Below are positions 48,401 through 57,083 of a DNA stretch of 64,000 bases, piece by piece. The stretch is from Uloborus plumipes (Eukaryota > Arthropoda > Arachnida > Araneae > Uloboridae). The position numbers and the translations under genes are program-made. Below the pieces are notes generated by a model, which worked only from the letters and a program-made list of their open reading frames with translations, did no database searches and was not told the DNA's origin. Positions within the stretch are counted from its first letter, which is position 1. Every line of letters starts with the position of its first letter. The stretch lies in the NCBI GenBank assembly GCA_038373865.1, contig JAXGGA010004715.1, forward strand, positions 1 through 64,000. Reading direction: 5' to 3'.

Positions 48401-51400
48401 TTGTTGAAATTTAACTTTTTTTTTTTCTTTTTCATGCTTTATTTTCAACAGAAATCAAATATGCAACCTTGTACAATAAAGCAGTACAATAAACAACAAA
48501 AATGCAAAAAAATAAAAAAATTGCAGTTTTTGCCCTTTACCTTCTCACAGCAGCAAACTCAGTTATAGCATCCAGAGACAACAGTTCACCCTTATTCTAG
48601 GCTCATTAGTCTGGAATAACTATAGCCAAGCTTCAAGCAAATAATCTCATATAGAAATTCATCATATTTTCACACTGGTAGCTCAAAATATTTTAGCTTT
48701 AAAAAACAGTGCATGGAGGTAGAGGATCCCCATAATTTTTGCAGTATCAAGAAGATTAAATAAGGGCAAAAAATAAATAAATAAAATAAATAATGTAAAG
48801 AAATTACGAAACCCTGCACAAAACATACCAAATAATACAAAACACATTTTGCAAATAATTTCAAAATTTACCATAAAACTTCTTTTATCACATTTCTTTC
48901 GTGTAGAATAGTCTTCTTTTCAGTCACGGCAAACTGATTTAATAAATATTCCTCCCTGAAAAAGAAGGGGATAAAAAGACGTGAAAACCAACATTACTTC
49001 ATAGCACACTAATGAATGGCCATAATTTTAATCAACAAAAAATTTTCCATTAAAATTTTAAAACCAAAATAGAACTTTTTTTAAATGTATGCAATAGAAT
49101 AATAATAAGGTAGTGAGGAGTTTGTGCTATCATATATGTCAAAAGTCCTAAAATATTTTATTTAACAATAGCAGAACTGTCACTGAGATATTTTGCACAA
49201 TTCAAGATTTGGGTTAAGGGTTTCCAAGATCTTAGCAGGAAAACTTGATATCATGTAACTAATCTTAAAAACTCTTAAAATTTATTCACTTTATTGAAAT
49301 TGCTACTATATTGCAGCTGATTGATTATTTAGTCTGTGCTCCGCTGAAAACATTACGAATGAAAAATATGGCATTTTATTCTTGAGAAAGTTTATCACAT
49401 ATTCTGGTTTTCCATAAACTGCTTATTTATCAACAATTTTTCTGTGTCAAAACTATTCATTCCTCAGCATACATTCCTTTTTTTAACACATTTTGCCAGG
49501 GGAAAGAGAGTACTTGAGACTAAAATAAACAAACTATCTTAAGTCAGTTTTTTTCTTTTTTTAGTCCTTTTTGTGTCAATGTTCATGCTGTAGCTGCTTT
49601 CATGCAGAGACCTAGTTTTATCAATCATATAAATCCTTAGGCCTATCAAAATGGGGAAAACATTAATCGAAGAGGTTAGCACAAGAACGTACCTCTCACA
49701 AATTAAGAATATTTTTCATACAAATTAGAAAGAATTTAGAAAAACACTTTGACAGAAAAAAATAAATAATTTAGTAATAAAGTCTAAAATAATATAGTTT
49801 TTAATAAACACTAAGTAATCAATCAAAACTTTTTCATGAGATTACTGAAATTCAGTGAAAAATGTGCTACAGCTTTGAAAAACGACTACTATAATTTCAC
49901 TATAGCAGACATACGCTCCATCTAATAGAGAAAACACTAATAAACAGTTCAATCTAAAAATTTTGTTCATGGTTCTCCAATCTTCAAAGCTGATTTTTAT
50001 GTTAATCGTTACACATTACACCTAGCTGTGAGATAATATTTACAGCTTAACAACCATCCCCAACTGCTTCAGAACTGAGCATTTCAGAGAGATGTGCTTT
50101 ATAAATGAGATACCTCACTAAACCACAAAATATTTAATTAGTACATAGGAATGCACTCAGAGATTGTTTTTTATTCGCATATTTGCCAACCTCTTCAAAT
50201 AAAAACTGGGAAGAATTATTTTTAAAAAAGCGCAAGTAAACGAAAGATTTTGTCGTTTGATATTTTTTAGGAAATAAACAAGCAGCCAAGCACCATTAAA
50301 TGATTGTAGTTCTTAGAACAGTAAAATAGAAAAACAATCAAAAAAGCTTCAAGATACATCCTTCTTTTTGCAATTGCTATTCATTTTTTTTTTTATCTAA
50401 AACAATAATTTCACTGACGCATGCACACGAAGCCCCTTCCATTTTAGAAGAGAGACTCCCCTTTTCTGAAAGCATGATTTAAACACTAGAGTGCAATTAT
50501 TCTTTAGCGTTTTGAGCTTTTAAGTACATACATAGGTTGGCTTTTTGGCACAAGAGCCTTATAAGCTATCAAAGGCTAAAAAAAAAACAATATGCCATGA
50601 AGTAATAATAAGATAAAAAAAATCTGGTATGGGCCCCACACTACTTTCTTTTACGTGTAAATTTCTTAGTAGTTGCCTTAAGTGTCAAAAACGGGCTTGG
50701 AGTGAGCAAGGTAACAATTCTAATATTTACTCCCCTAATCTGCCACGAAACAATGCAAAAAATATTTAACAATGGTTAATTTTCTAAATATTGCTGATTT
50801 TAATATCATTCAGTGAATTTTTCGCAAAATATCGCCAATAGCGCCAAGTTGAACCCAAATTCAAAAAAAACTTTTTTCGCCAAATTTGTCGCCAACTTTG
50901 CGATATGTAGCCAAGTTAGCGTCAAACACTTGGCGACCAAAAGCTTGGCGACATATCGCCAAGTGGTCGCGCCAATTCATATCACTTGAGTCTGCATTGA
51001 AATTAACACTGATTTACCCCCAAAAAGGGGTTAAACACCCTCTTGGGAACAATCAAATGCAACCACAAGGGGAGGTGCACAACTAGACCATACTCAGAGC
51101 CTGCATACCAAGCTTGAAGTTTCTACGGTACATAGTTTTTGAGTTATGCGGGCCACATACGCACATACATCCGCACATACGTACATACAGACGTTGTGAG
51201 AAAACTCGTCGTAATTAACTCGGGGGTGGTTGAAAAGAATTTTTCGGCTTCTTATATGTTGGTAGGTACATGTGCACATGCTGACAGGTCGAAAAAACTA
51301 CTACACATTCATTCGGGGGTGAGCAAAATCAAAACTTAGACTCAAATCTGAGTGATTTTTTTTTCGCGATCACAATACTTCCTTTACTACGTAAAAGGAA

Positions 51401-54400
51401 GTAATATACTTCATAGCATCATCCCAACAAGTATAAATTTGTTTGAAAAATGACAAGGCAATATATTTACAATGCCCATCAGATTAAAGTTATCAATTAG
51501 TTGATATATTTTTTCCCCCATTCACATTCATTTACTTAAATAATACAACACAAAAATCAAAAATGTTAAAAGCTGTATGAAATAGCTTACCATACTTTAA
51601 TAAAATTTACAGTCTTCAAGTTATATCTAGTCAACGAATACGTCTGCTGATATTTTGGAATCCAATAGGGATAAAACGAATGTTGATATGCAGGCACAGG
51701 AAAATCCTCTGATTGGGTATCTTGGCTTAGAGGAACAAGAAAATTGTTGTCATTGAACTGCTGCTGGGAGGATCCGGAACAGCTGTCGGGACTGATTCCG
51801 AGTCCGGAATCATCTCGTGGAGGTATTGGCAGTAAATCATGCAAAACATCTTCTTCTGATTCTGTGTCGGAAATACTTATCTAGAAAAAAAAATTTTTAT
51901 TAATAATTATATGCTTTAAATGATACATTATTTGAATGAATACTTCAGTAAAACCAAGAAGTTTAATGGAAGAGCATATTGGGATTTTTTTTAAGATGCA
52001 GAAGAAAGTCAAAAGGCAGAACATGAAAAATCCAAAAGCACATTACAAAGTTCTCTCGGACAAAAAGCAGTGATTTTTAAAAATGAGTTTTAAGTCCTTT
52101 TACTGTAAGATTTTGCAACAGATATTAATTCAATTTTCTTAAGGTGAAATCAGTGTATTTGCCAGAATTTTCTTAAATTTTCTTCGTTTAAGTTACAATA
52201 TAATAGTTCATTCCAGAATAAATACACTGCTGTAAATAGATTTTCATTTTCCTTTATGCTCAGCAAACAATGAATTAGTTTTGCTACATTCTGCTCAAAA
52301 ACATAACAGATTCTAGTGTTATGTACTGTATTGTATGTCATGTTCATACATATTGTAAAACCACTTCATTTAGTTAAAAGATATACAGTCAAACCCTGCT
52401 AAAACAAACCTTCAACTAAGGCTAACCTTTTAAGGCTAAAACCAACCTTAGAATGCTTGGGTTATTAATAGATCTATTTCAAACAAATCTAAAAAGGTTC
52501 TTCTGCCTCTAGATAGAAGTTTGGTAAAACCTCATTTGGAGCATGCTGTTCAGTTTTGGTCTCCTTATCTGAAGAAAGATATTAATGTATTAGAAAGGGT
52601 ACAAAGAAGGGCTACAAGGTTAGTAAACGGATTTTCTAATCTAGACTATGATTCCAGACTTAGAATGCTTAATATGTATAGTCTTGAGCAAAGGAGAACC
52701 AGAGGGGACATGATTCAGTTATTTAAATTTATTAAAATGAATGATGTTGCAGGGTTGGATTTTTGCACGGAAAGCAGGACAAGGGGTCATTGTTTTAAGC
52801 TGTTTAAACCTCAGGCTAACCTGGAAATTTGAAAAAATTACTACTTTAGCAGGGTAGTGGGAACTTGGAACAGTTTACCGGAAGAGGCGGTAAGGAACAA
52901 TGGAGTAGATAGCTTTAAGTGGGCCATTCATCTTCATTGGGGTCTTTAATTTGACTAGGACCAGCCCAGTTGGGCCCAGAGCCTGCTGCTTGTCGTCGCA
53001 TTTGTATTTGTAAAACAGTTTAAGCGATCGCTATAACCAAAAGTTTACTACATCTGATGTCAAAAAAAAAACCCCTACAGTTTTGCTCACTTTTAAAACA
53101 AACCTCTTAATTAAACAATGTTTCTGCAAGTAATTAGGGCAATAAAGTTAAATATTATTATTAACTGTACTGTATTGTACAAGTAATAGGTAACTACAAA
53201 AATCTTAACAAACTCTTCATGTCAACATTCTAAAATTTTATAAGACATTCTGATTTTTTGTTGCAATAAAGCAAATTTAAAACAGATTTTCAAAGATTTA
53301 CTTAACTCTGCTACAATGTTTTCCCAATAAGCTCTTTAAATCATGTTTCAATCATATATTTAAATAATACTCTTACAAAATTGGTTTTTGTAATAAAACA
53401 CCAGATGGGAAAAACTTTTAAAACGAAAAAAGAAACAAAATTCATTTTACAGGTTGAACATACCTCAGAGCTGCTGTCTGAAAAATAATTGTATACATCT
53501 TCACCTTCTTTAAGATACTCAGCCCAATCAAAGTCTTCCTTTTTCACATTATCTAAATAAATAAATAACGCAGAAATTTATGTAAGAAGGCAATATATTT
53601 ACATAAATATCAAGAAAGAGAGTTGTTGCTGATTTTTATTTAACTTGGGTTCCAAAGACATGTGAGAGCAGATTTGCAAACTTTTGAAAACGGCCATCAA
53701 TAAAACTCTTAGGTGAATGACATTATATCATCTGATTGAAAGTTTGCTTGCATTAAATTAGGATTGTATAAAAATAAGAGTGATGCCTAAATATGAGTGT
53801 AAATGGTTAATAAGGTTAAAACTTGTATTTAAAAAATTAAATGATGCAATCACCAAAACTTTACAAAAGGCTAAAAAAAAAATCTGGTATGGACCCCACA
53901 CTACTTCCTTTTACGTGTTAATTTCTTAGTAGTTGCCTTAAGTGTTAAAAAAAAGTGCTTGGAGTGAGCAAGGTAACAATTCAAATATTTGCTTCCCTAA
54001 TCTGCCATGAAACAATGCAAAAAATATTTTACAATGGTTAATTTTCTAAACATTGCTGATTTTAATATCATTCAGTGAATTTTTCGCAAAATATCGCCAA
54101 TAGCGCCAAGTTGAACCCAAATGCAAAAAATAATTTTTTCGCCAAATTTGTCGCCAACTTGGCGATATGTCGCCAAGTTGGCGACAACCACTTGGCGACC
54201 AAAAGTTTGGTGACATATCGCCAAGTGGTCGCGCCAATTCATATCACTTGAGTCTGCATTGAAATTAACACTGATTTACCCCAAAAAAGGGGTAAAACAC
54301 CCCCTTGGGAACATTCAAATGCAACCACAAGAGGAGGTGCACAACTAGACTATCCTCAGAGCCTACATACCAAGCTAGAAGCTTCTACGACATATAGATT

Positions 54401-57083
54401 TTGAGTTATGCGACCCACATACGCACACACGTACATACAGACGGCACGAGAAAACTCGTCGTAATTAACTCGGGGGTGGTTGAAAAAATTTTTCGGCTGC
54501 TTATATGTTGGTAGGTACATATGCACGTGCTGACAGGTCAAAAAAACTAAGGAATTTTCATTCGGGGGTGAGCAAAATCAAAATTTAGACTCAAATTTGA
54601 GTGATTTTTTTTTCGCGATCACAATACTTCCTTTACTACGTAAAAGGAAGTAAAAAGGGGTAAAACACCCCCTTGGGAACATTCGAATGCAACCACAAGG
54701 GGAGGTGCACAACTAGACCATCCTCAGAGCCTACATACCAAGCTAGAAGTTTCTAAGGCATATAGTTTTTGAGTTATGCGAGACACATCCACACATACAT
54801 CCGCACATACGTACATACAGACGTCACGAGAAAACTCGTCGTAATTAACTCGGGGGTGGTTGAAAAGAATTTTTCGGCTGCTTATATGTTGGTAGGTATA
54901 TATGCACGTGCTGACAGGTCGAAAAAACTACTGAACATCCATTCGGGGGTGAGCAAAATCAAAATTTAGACTCAAATTTGAGTGTTTTTTTTTTTGCGAT
55001 CACAATACTTCCTTTACTAAATAAAAAGAAGTAAAAATCTTGAATCAAAGAACGCTTAACAATTTCTGACTCTGCATGATTTTAATACTTCCATATTTCA
55101 AACATGCTATTCCTATCGTGAACATTTTAAAATTCCTTTGAACAATTTTACTTTCTTAAATAATTATAAATTGAAGTTGAACACTGGTTTAAAATTTTTG
55201 AGTAGGCATGGTCAAATGATGAACATGCAAGTCCTTCACACTACAAAAATTTAAGTTTTAAAAATTAGGAAGTTCATCCAAAACTTAATTGCAAATGCAG
55301 TTTTTTGTTTGAATTCTAAATTCATTGTGAACTTTCAAGAGCTGAGGATTTCAGGGTTAAAGATTTCAAAATATTGAATCATTTTTTTTTATCTATTCAA
55401 AAAAAAAAAATAGCTATCATGCTTAATCTGCTTTGCATATACTTACTAAGTTGATGAGATTTTTGTTTTGTGTTTTAACCATGATCATACTTTAAAATAA
55501 CAAAAACTTGCTTTCATACCCACCAGACTGCTGTGAAGTTGTCTCTGTACTAGCACAAGATTTGGCCTCTGCTAGCCATAGTAATAGTGCTAAAATTCTG
55601 TATCCATTTTCTTTCTGTTAAATAAAAAGATAATATGGAAAAAAAAATCAATTTTTGCTAAACTTAAAAATGTACCGCATTGATCCCAGATTATTTTTTT
55701 ATTTACTTTTTACCATAAAAAATTGAAGTTCCTCAATTTAAATGCGAGTCAGACTTAATAAAATTTTAACACGTTATTACTACTACACATTAGTTAGACA
55801 ACTGTGCTGCAGGGGTGCAGAATACGTCCGATCTGGCGATCCTAGATCGGGGGAAATTTTGGTTGCTTGGGGAAATTTTGTTGATTCAGTACAGAGTATT
55901 CCGCAAGATTGAAAATGTTTGCATGCATCCTAAATTATAATTATTTTTTTTTACAACGACTGTCAATTCATTTTTCGCTTTTCCATTAGAAGCCATTTGC
56001 TACTTGTGAACAGGAATCATTACTGGGGTGCTTATGCAGTCATATTTAATGAGTCAAACAGTAGTAATGTTTCTACGTGTATACTCTATGTAATAAAATA
56101 TTGCATACTGTAAGTTTATATTCAACCAATTCTCTAGCAGTTCTCAATTTTCTGGACTCTTTCTCCTCACATATGAGTATTTGCTGATTTAATATCTGCG
56201 GACTACTCAGTGCAACACTTTTGACTTATATTTTACTGTAGTATGTCAGTTGTGATGCGAAATTAATTTTTATCTAAGCTTTTACTTATATTGTTAAAGT
56301 TTGGGGAAATTTTCGTACAGATTGGGGGAAATGTTGGAGGGAAAACATTTTCTGCACCCCTGCTGTGCTGTTCCTATACACTTTTTACAGCATTATAAAC
56401 AGAGCACAAAACAAATTTTTTTATGTTGCTCTGGAAGTACATATTGGCTGGTGCAAAAGTCGATTAAATAAGTTGATCTGTTGGATATCTTGACATTTGT
56501 AAATACATATGGTTATATTTTCAAAGCAAATGGAAAGAAAAGGTACAGGAAAAAAGGCAGATATTCTTTCTTTTACTTGCAATTCAGATTTTTTTTAACG
56601 TTTTTCAAGCAATGTTTTAAAAGGATTTTAATTTTAAAAAAAACAAAAAAATATGTAGTTTTTAAATTTATCCTTACTCAGTTCCATATAATCATTTTGT
56701 TACTACAAAAATACTTTAATTTTATTGAATTCTATTAAGCAATTACAACACATTTTATGACTCAATACTTAATAAAAAATATATTGATGATTCAAAATTA
56801 TAATTTTAGATCACTTTAAATAATTAATTTTCCCCTCTCCTAGGATTTCAGAACATAAATTCAGTAATGTTCAAAATAGAGAGGACCTTTAATCTTATTA
56901 TCACTGTAACAAAAAAAAGTTTAACACTAAAACGATATGAATATCACTTCACATGGAGATAAGAAAATTATGCTAACCTGTGTACTGTAATGGCTATCAA
57001 ATGTCTTCAATAATTTCTCTGAAACTGCCTTGAAAGTGTTTGCTTTTTCAAGATCAGAATGAATTAGAAATTTTTCATGCAAC
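27341..57083 (-). CDS. TUBGCP5: Gamma-tubulin complex component 5 (GCP5) homologue; 20 coding exons, 5' end outside window
   Basis: GCP5 is a subunit of the gamma-tubulin ring complex, which nucleates microtubules at centrosomes and other organising centres. Exons on the minus strand, in reading order: 56978-57083, 55524-55614, 53464-53552, 51600-51880, 48872-48955, 47823-47916, 47105-47309, 46026-46225, 45006-45082, 42286-42482, 39245-39491, 37536-37698, 37380-37442, 35771-35859, 33741-33828, 33541-33661, 32320-32471, 29251-29465, 29059-29159, 27341-27450. Every intron is GT-AG and all phases join, giving 923 codons plus a stop. The order of motifs follows GCP5: KFLIHSDL, KKEDFDWAEYL, RDDSGLGI, then the GRIP1 region from about exon 5 and the GRIP2 region (VEWPINIIL, FVNGLHNYIMSR) at the C-terminus. 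The family is about 1,020 residues, so roughly 95-100 N-terminal codons are missing and probably lie past 64000. GCP6 or GCP4 are alternatives, but the acidic linker and RDDSG motif fit GCP5. Confidence 0.93.
28590..28810 (+). repeat. Possible tRNA-derived SINE in the last GCP5 intron
   Basis: GGGTTCGAGTCCC at 28638-28650 is a perfect Pol III B-box, and the 5' side resembles a tRNA body (GGTCAGAGTAG...). The downstream part is unrelated to tRNA. No poly-A tail or target duplication was found, so the edges are approximate. The rest of this intron (27451-29058) has an ATTT microsatellite near 28029 and nothing else. Confidence 0.4.
29059..29159 (-). CDS. TUBGCP5: GCP5 exon 19
   Basis: Acceptor TATTCTAG and donor GTAAGT; 101 nt, 91 bp from exon 18. 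It encodes LQSIEEQFSKYCDFLYCVFN and a short basic stretch that joins the terminal exon at YSHLENL. Confidence 0.88.
29251..29465 (-). CDS. TUBGCP5: GCP5 exon 18
   Basis: Acceptor TTTCTAG and donor GTAAAA; 215 nt. It encodes RTIDDVIVVHNAYLKSLHEK then CLLDRRL, matching the family's D-hh-xH--YL--h---CLL motif. A GT six bases earlier was rejected because it breaks the frame to exon 19. Confidence 0.92.
29523..30175. mobile_element. Foldback MITE with TA duplication (CAGGGTGTCCACTCC ends)
   Basis: CAGGGTGTCCACTCCTATCG and its complement are the ends, flanked by TA (29521-29522, 30176-30177). The ~300-bp arms pair along nearly their whole length, for example TTGACCGAGTT at about 29781 with AACTCGGTCAA. 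TA targets and the CAGGGTG start suit Tc1/mariner. It lies in GCP5 intron 17. Confidence 0.82.
30178..30430. mobile_element. Small foldback MITE related to 17424-19992
   Basis: ATATCTCAGAGCCAGAATAG at about 30179 and its diverged complement near 30405-30430 (GTTAGTCTGGTTCTAAGATA) are the ends. It abuts the right end of the TA-flanked MITE. Confidence 0.55.
30752..31571 (-). mobile_element. CR1-like LINE, 3' fragment
   Basis: The minus strand encodes the end of a non-LTR reverse transcriptase: WADKWGMAVNVGKCQVLHLG, MLGFINRSISNQSKKVLLPL, VRPHLEYVVQFWSPYL and, after a frame break near 31160, YSFEQRRVKRDMIQLFKFIK. The 5' part is missing. The 3' edge ends in ACATTTGAATTTGTA. It runs in the gene's direction inside intron 17. 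Confidence 0.85.
31572..32319. other. Remainder of GCP5 intron 17
   Basis: AT-rich with no recognised element. It ends at the donor of exon 17. Confidence 0.35.
32320..32471 (-). CDS. TUBGCP5: GCP5 exon 17
   Basis: Acceptor TTATTAG and donor GTTTGT; 152 nt. It encodes IHGMYIMRMRLLFFVNGLHN then YIMSR, the most conserved GRIP2 helix. An open frame runs past both ends of the exon but is not coding there. Confidence 0.92.
33195..33267 (-). repeat. tRNA-Ile(AAT)-like sequence, pseudogene or SINE head
   Basis: The minus strand reads AGTTCAGTTGGTTAAAGCG (A-box), CTAATAAC (anticodon loop with AAT) and GAGTTTGAATCTTC (B-box-like). The 3' acceptor strand does not pair with GGGGAGC at the 5' end, so a working tRNA is unlikely. 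Confidence 0.45.
33541..33661 (-). CDS. TUBGCP5: GCP5 exon 16
   Basis: Acceptor TTGTTTTAG and donor GTGAGT; 121 nt, only 79 bp from exon 15. It encodes VEWPINIIL, then YSEIFSFLLQIKCAKYLLD, the canonical GRIP2 'Y-x-W-P-h-x-hhh' and 'Y-hhF-hhh-K' motifs. Confidence 0.92.
33741..33828 (-). CDS. TUBGCP5: GCP5 exon 15
   Basis: Acceptor TTCTTACAG and donor GTATGT; 88 nt. It encodes a short beta-rich stretch ending in FLNSLQLFYE that leads into VEWP in the next exon. Confidence 0.85.
34797..35205. repeat. GATGA/TCATC-rich segment with imperfect inverted ends
   Basis: CTCATCGG, CGATGA and GATCGG recur throughout. The left edge AGCAGCGTAATCTCATC roughly pairs with GATGAGTTGATGCTACT at the right edge. 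It is richer in G+C than its surroundings. It may be a MITE with internal repeats; no duplication is clear. The rest of GCP5 intron 14 (33829-35770) is featureless AT-rich sequence. Confidence 0.45.
35771..35859 (-). CDS. TUBGCP5: GCP5 exon 14
   Basis: Acceptor TTGTTTAAG and donor GTATGT; 89 nt. It encodes the segment after the F-LM-GD motif, with SWQDISFLYSALQNAI, as in GCP5. Confidence 0.86.
36316..36606 (+). pseudogene. Tigger/jerky-type transposase C-terminus
   Basis: A 96-codon frame with an acidic stretch (GGEDCYDTDEND), ALELALKYVEQQNEATSADV and LLLKCW, the usual C-terminal layout of Tigger/jerky DDE transposases. The DDE core and CENP-B-like DNA-binding domain are absent, so only the tail survives. 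Confidence 0.65.
36625..37145. mobile_element. GGGTCATTCC-family element, 521 bp, nested in Tigger
   Basis: GGGTCGTTCCAGCGAAAATGG and its mirrored partner (GTTGGAATGACCC at 37133-37145) are the ends. AATT flanks both (36621-36624, 37146-37149). The interior is AT-rich and non-coding. Confidence 0.78.
37380..37442 (-). CDS. TUBGCP5: GCP5 exon 13
   Basis: Acceptor ATTTTCAG and donor GTGAGT; exactly 63 nt in phase 0. It encodes KYFLMESGDLMFSFYSTVFE, matching the universal GCP motif F-LM-xGD-xxxF. The upstream edge of a Tigger element lies only 78 bp past its donor. Confidence 0.9.
37536..37698 (-). CDS. TUBGCP5: GCP5 exon 12
   Basis: Acceptor ATTTCCAG and donor GTATGT; 163 nt. It encodes CGNLMNLLKEKYHIMIHILN, the beginning of the GRIP2 gamma-tubulin-binding region. 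It is separated from exon 13 by an intron of only 93 bp. Confidence 0.9.
37786..38400. mobile_element. GGGTCATTCC-family element, 615 bp
   Basis: GGGTCATTCCATAGAAATG and ACTATGGAATGACCC are the ends. TAGT is duplicated exactly (37782-37785, 38401-38404). GTTAGTCA recurs inside. There is no coding capacity. It lies in GCP5 intron 11. Confidence 0.8.
38718..38894. mobile_element. 177-bp pogo-like MITE
   Basis: CAGTGAAACCTGTGTATAAC and its mirrored partner ending CACTG are terminal repeats, flanked by TA (38716-38717, 38895-38896). ATAACGATA recurs internally. It lies in GCP5 intron 11. Confidence 0.8.
39245..39491 (-). CDS. TUBGCP5: GCP5 exon 11
   Basis: Acceptor ATTTACAG and donor GTAAGT; 247 nt. 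It opens with ELYLKFMRIIQNL, passes a lysine/glutamate-rich linker, and contains DPLLKQNIF, which matches the DPLL-NF motif of the family. Confidence 0.86.
39738..40251. mobile_element. piggyBac-like MITE
   Basis: CCCATTAATGCC and GGCATTAATGGG are perfect 12-bp ends. TTAA flanks both (39734-39737, 40252-40255), the piggyBac target. An inner AGCGTCCCTTTTTAGGGACG is itself palindromic. No transposase is present. It lies in GCP5 intron 10. Confidence 0.82.
40898..42176. mobile_element. hAT element (CAGTGGTTCCCAACC ends)
   Basis: CAGTGGTTCCCAACC and GGTTGGGAACCACTG are perfect ends; the subterminal CGTCGCAACCCC also pairs with GGGGTTGCGACC. The flanks CTCTAGCT and CTCTAGGT differ at one of eight bases. 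The interior has no recognised transposase. Confidence 0.85.
42286..42482 (-). CDS. TUBGCP5: GCP5 exon 10
   Basis: Acceptor TTCTTTAG and donor GTAAGT; 197 nt. It encodes TFWEHSLVL, a linker shorter than in vertebrates, and FLNDFLIAGKSVQILNKI, the strongly conserved 'AGKS-Q-L' helix of the GRIP1-GRIP2 junction. Confidence 0.9.
42483..44206. other. GCP5 intron 9, part without recognised elements
   Basis: AT-rich. A purine/C-rich patch (AAGTGGGGGCTCAAGCCCC) near 43754 may be a hAT edge, but its partner is not found. Confidence 0.35.
44207..44960 (+). repeat. TACTTCC repeat, copy A
   Basis: It starts AATCTGGTATGGACCCC, then TACTTCCTTTTACGT, and ends ACGTAAAAGGAAGTA, so the ends are inverted. 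Inside are clustered CGCCAAG/CTTGGCG blocks (44410-44540) and CTCGTCGTAATTAACTCGGG. An open frame of 166 codons (44394-44894) runs through it. It ends 46 bp from GCP5 exon 9. Confidence 0.8.
45006..45082 (-). CDS. TUBGCP5: GCP5 exon 9
   Basis: Acceptor CTTGTAAG and donor GTAAAA; 77 nt. It encodes PLFTFLEKLIVFETFEDPCE, ending in EFFFI plus AG. It matches the family's short 'W-hGxhxDp-xEFhI' segment and bridges exons 8 and 10 in frame. Confidence 0.84.
45083..47104. other. GCP5 introns 7 and 8, nothing recognised
   Basis: Apart from exon 8 (46026-46225), this AT-rich stretch shows no terminal repeats, coding remnants or RNA motifs that I can support. Confidence 0.35.
46026..46225 (-). CDS. TUBGCP5: GCP5 exon 8
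   Basis: Acceptor TCTCTGCAG and donor GTATTC; 200 nt. It encodes the helix leading to CSLLQFLWSYLSRQV, the position where the family has SLLF-LW and then P-Y/F-L. Confidence 0.87.
47105..47309 (-). CDS. TUBGCP5: GCP5 exon 7
   Basis: Acceptor CCCTATAG and donor GTAATT; 205 nt in phase 0. It encodes a helical segment with SLQKFVETV, then TFQTFAAALQTQL and IEKSLRKK, the typical GRIP1 helix pair. Confidence 0.88.
47823..47916 (-). CDS. TUBGCP5: GCP5 exon 6
   Basis: Acceptor ACTTTTCAG and donor GTAAGC; 94 nt. It encodes ILHGIKDSYVFYWDNSKF, matching the family segment after the conserved Trp. Without this exon, exons 5 and 7 do not share a frame; with it they do. Confidence 0.85.
48872..48955 (-). 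CDS. TUBGCP5: GCP5 exon 5
   Basis: Acceptor TTTTTCAG and donor GTAAAT; 84 nt. It encodes EEYLLNQFAVTEKKTILHER and ends in KEVL plus TG, which completes Trp with the first base of exon 6. This is the start of the GRIP1 region. Confidence 0.85.
48956..50613. other. GCP5 intron 4, left part, nothing recognised
   Basis: AT-rich sequence without an element I can delimit. The neighbouring intron 5 stretch 48550-48620 resembles 22495-22560 (TAGCATCCAGAGAC), a low-copy repeat of unknown type. Confidence 0.35.
50614..51404 (+). repeat. TACTTCC repeat, copy B
   Basis: Same ends and interior as copy A, with an extra CGATATGTAGCCAAG block. Its reading frame is broken into two pieces (50886-51086 and 51139-51339). 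It is in GCP5 intron 4, in the same orientation as A, C and D. Confidence 0.8.
51600..51880 (-). CDS. TUBGCP5: GCP5 exon 4, acidic linker and RDDSGLGI motif
   Basis: Acceptor TTTTCTAG and donor GTAAGC; 281 nt, the longest exon seen. It opens with an acidic run (SDTESEED), then PPRDDSGLGISPD, a polar low-complexity linker, and an aromatic patch (YQHSFYPYWIP) before the GRIP1 region. The linker sequence diverges freely in this family. Confidence 0.88.
52440..53015 (+). mobile_element. CR1-like LINE, 3' fragment, second copy
   Basis: The plus strand encodes VKPHLEHAVQFWSPYLKKDI, ERVQRRATRLVNG, YSLEQRRTRGDMIQLFKF and, further on, VVGTWNSLPEEAVRN. It is truncated on the left and ends GTCGCATTTGTATTTGTA, like the copy at 30752. 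It is antisense to GCP5 in intron 3. Confidence 0.85.
53464..53552 (-). CDS. TUBGCP5: GCP5 exon 3
   Basis: Acceptor TATTTAG and donor GTATGT; 89 nt. It encodes KKEDFDWAEYLKEGED followed by an acidic, serine-rich stretch. The DFDW motif is diagnostic of GCP5 among the GCP subunits. Confidence 0.88.
53871..54652 (+). repeat. TACTTCC repeat, copy C
   Basis: Full-length copy in GCP5 intron 2. It carries four CGCCAAGTTGGCG-type blocks around 54096-54232. It is immediately followed by a partial copy. Confidence 0.8.
54653..55033 (+). repeat. TACTTCC repeat, copy D, 3' half only
   Basis: It begins at GGGGTAAAACACCCCCTTGG, an internal point of the full copy, directly after the GGAAGTAAAAA end of copy C. 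The join sits at shared AAAAAGG, so D probably arose by slippage or unequal exchange. Confidence 0.8.
55524..55614 (-). CDS. TUBGCP5: GCP5 exon 2
   Basis: Acceptor TTTAACAG and donor GTGGGT; 91 nt starting in phase 0. It encodes YRILALLLWLAEAKS, matching the family's conserved hydrophobic helix. It ends with one base (G) that joins exon 3 to make Asp. Confidence 0.85.
55810..56362. mobile_element. hAT MITE (CAGGGGTGCAGAA ends)
   Basis: CAGGGGTGCAGAA and TTCTGCACCCCTG are perfect ends. CTGTGCTG is duplicated exactly (55802-55809, 56363-56370). TTGGGGAAATTTT recurs near both ends. It lies in GCP5 intron 1. Confidence 0.87.
56978..57083 (-). CDS. TUBGCP5: GCP5 exon 1 of those seen
   Basis: Acceptor TTTAG and donor GTTAGC bound 106 nt that encode a helical N-terminal stretch with KFLIHSDLEKA, the family's best-kept early motif. 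It starts with one base that completes a codon from an upstream exon, so this is not the first exon. No methionine suits a start here. Confidence 0.88.
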
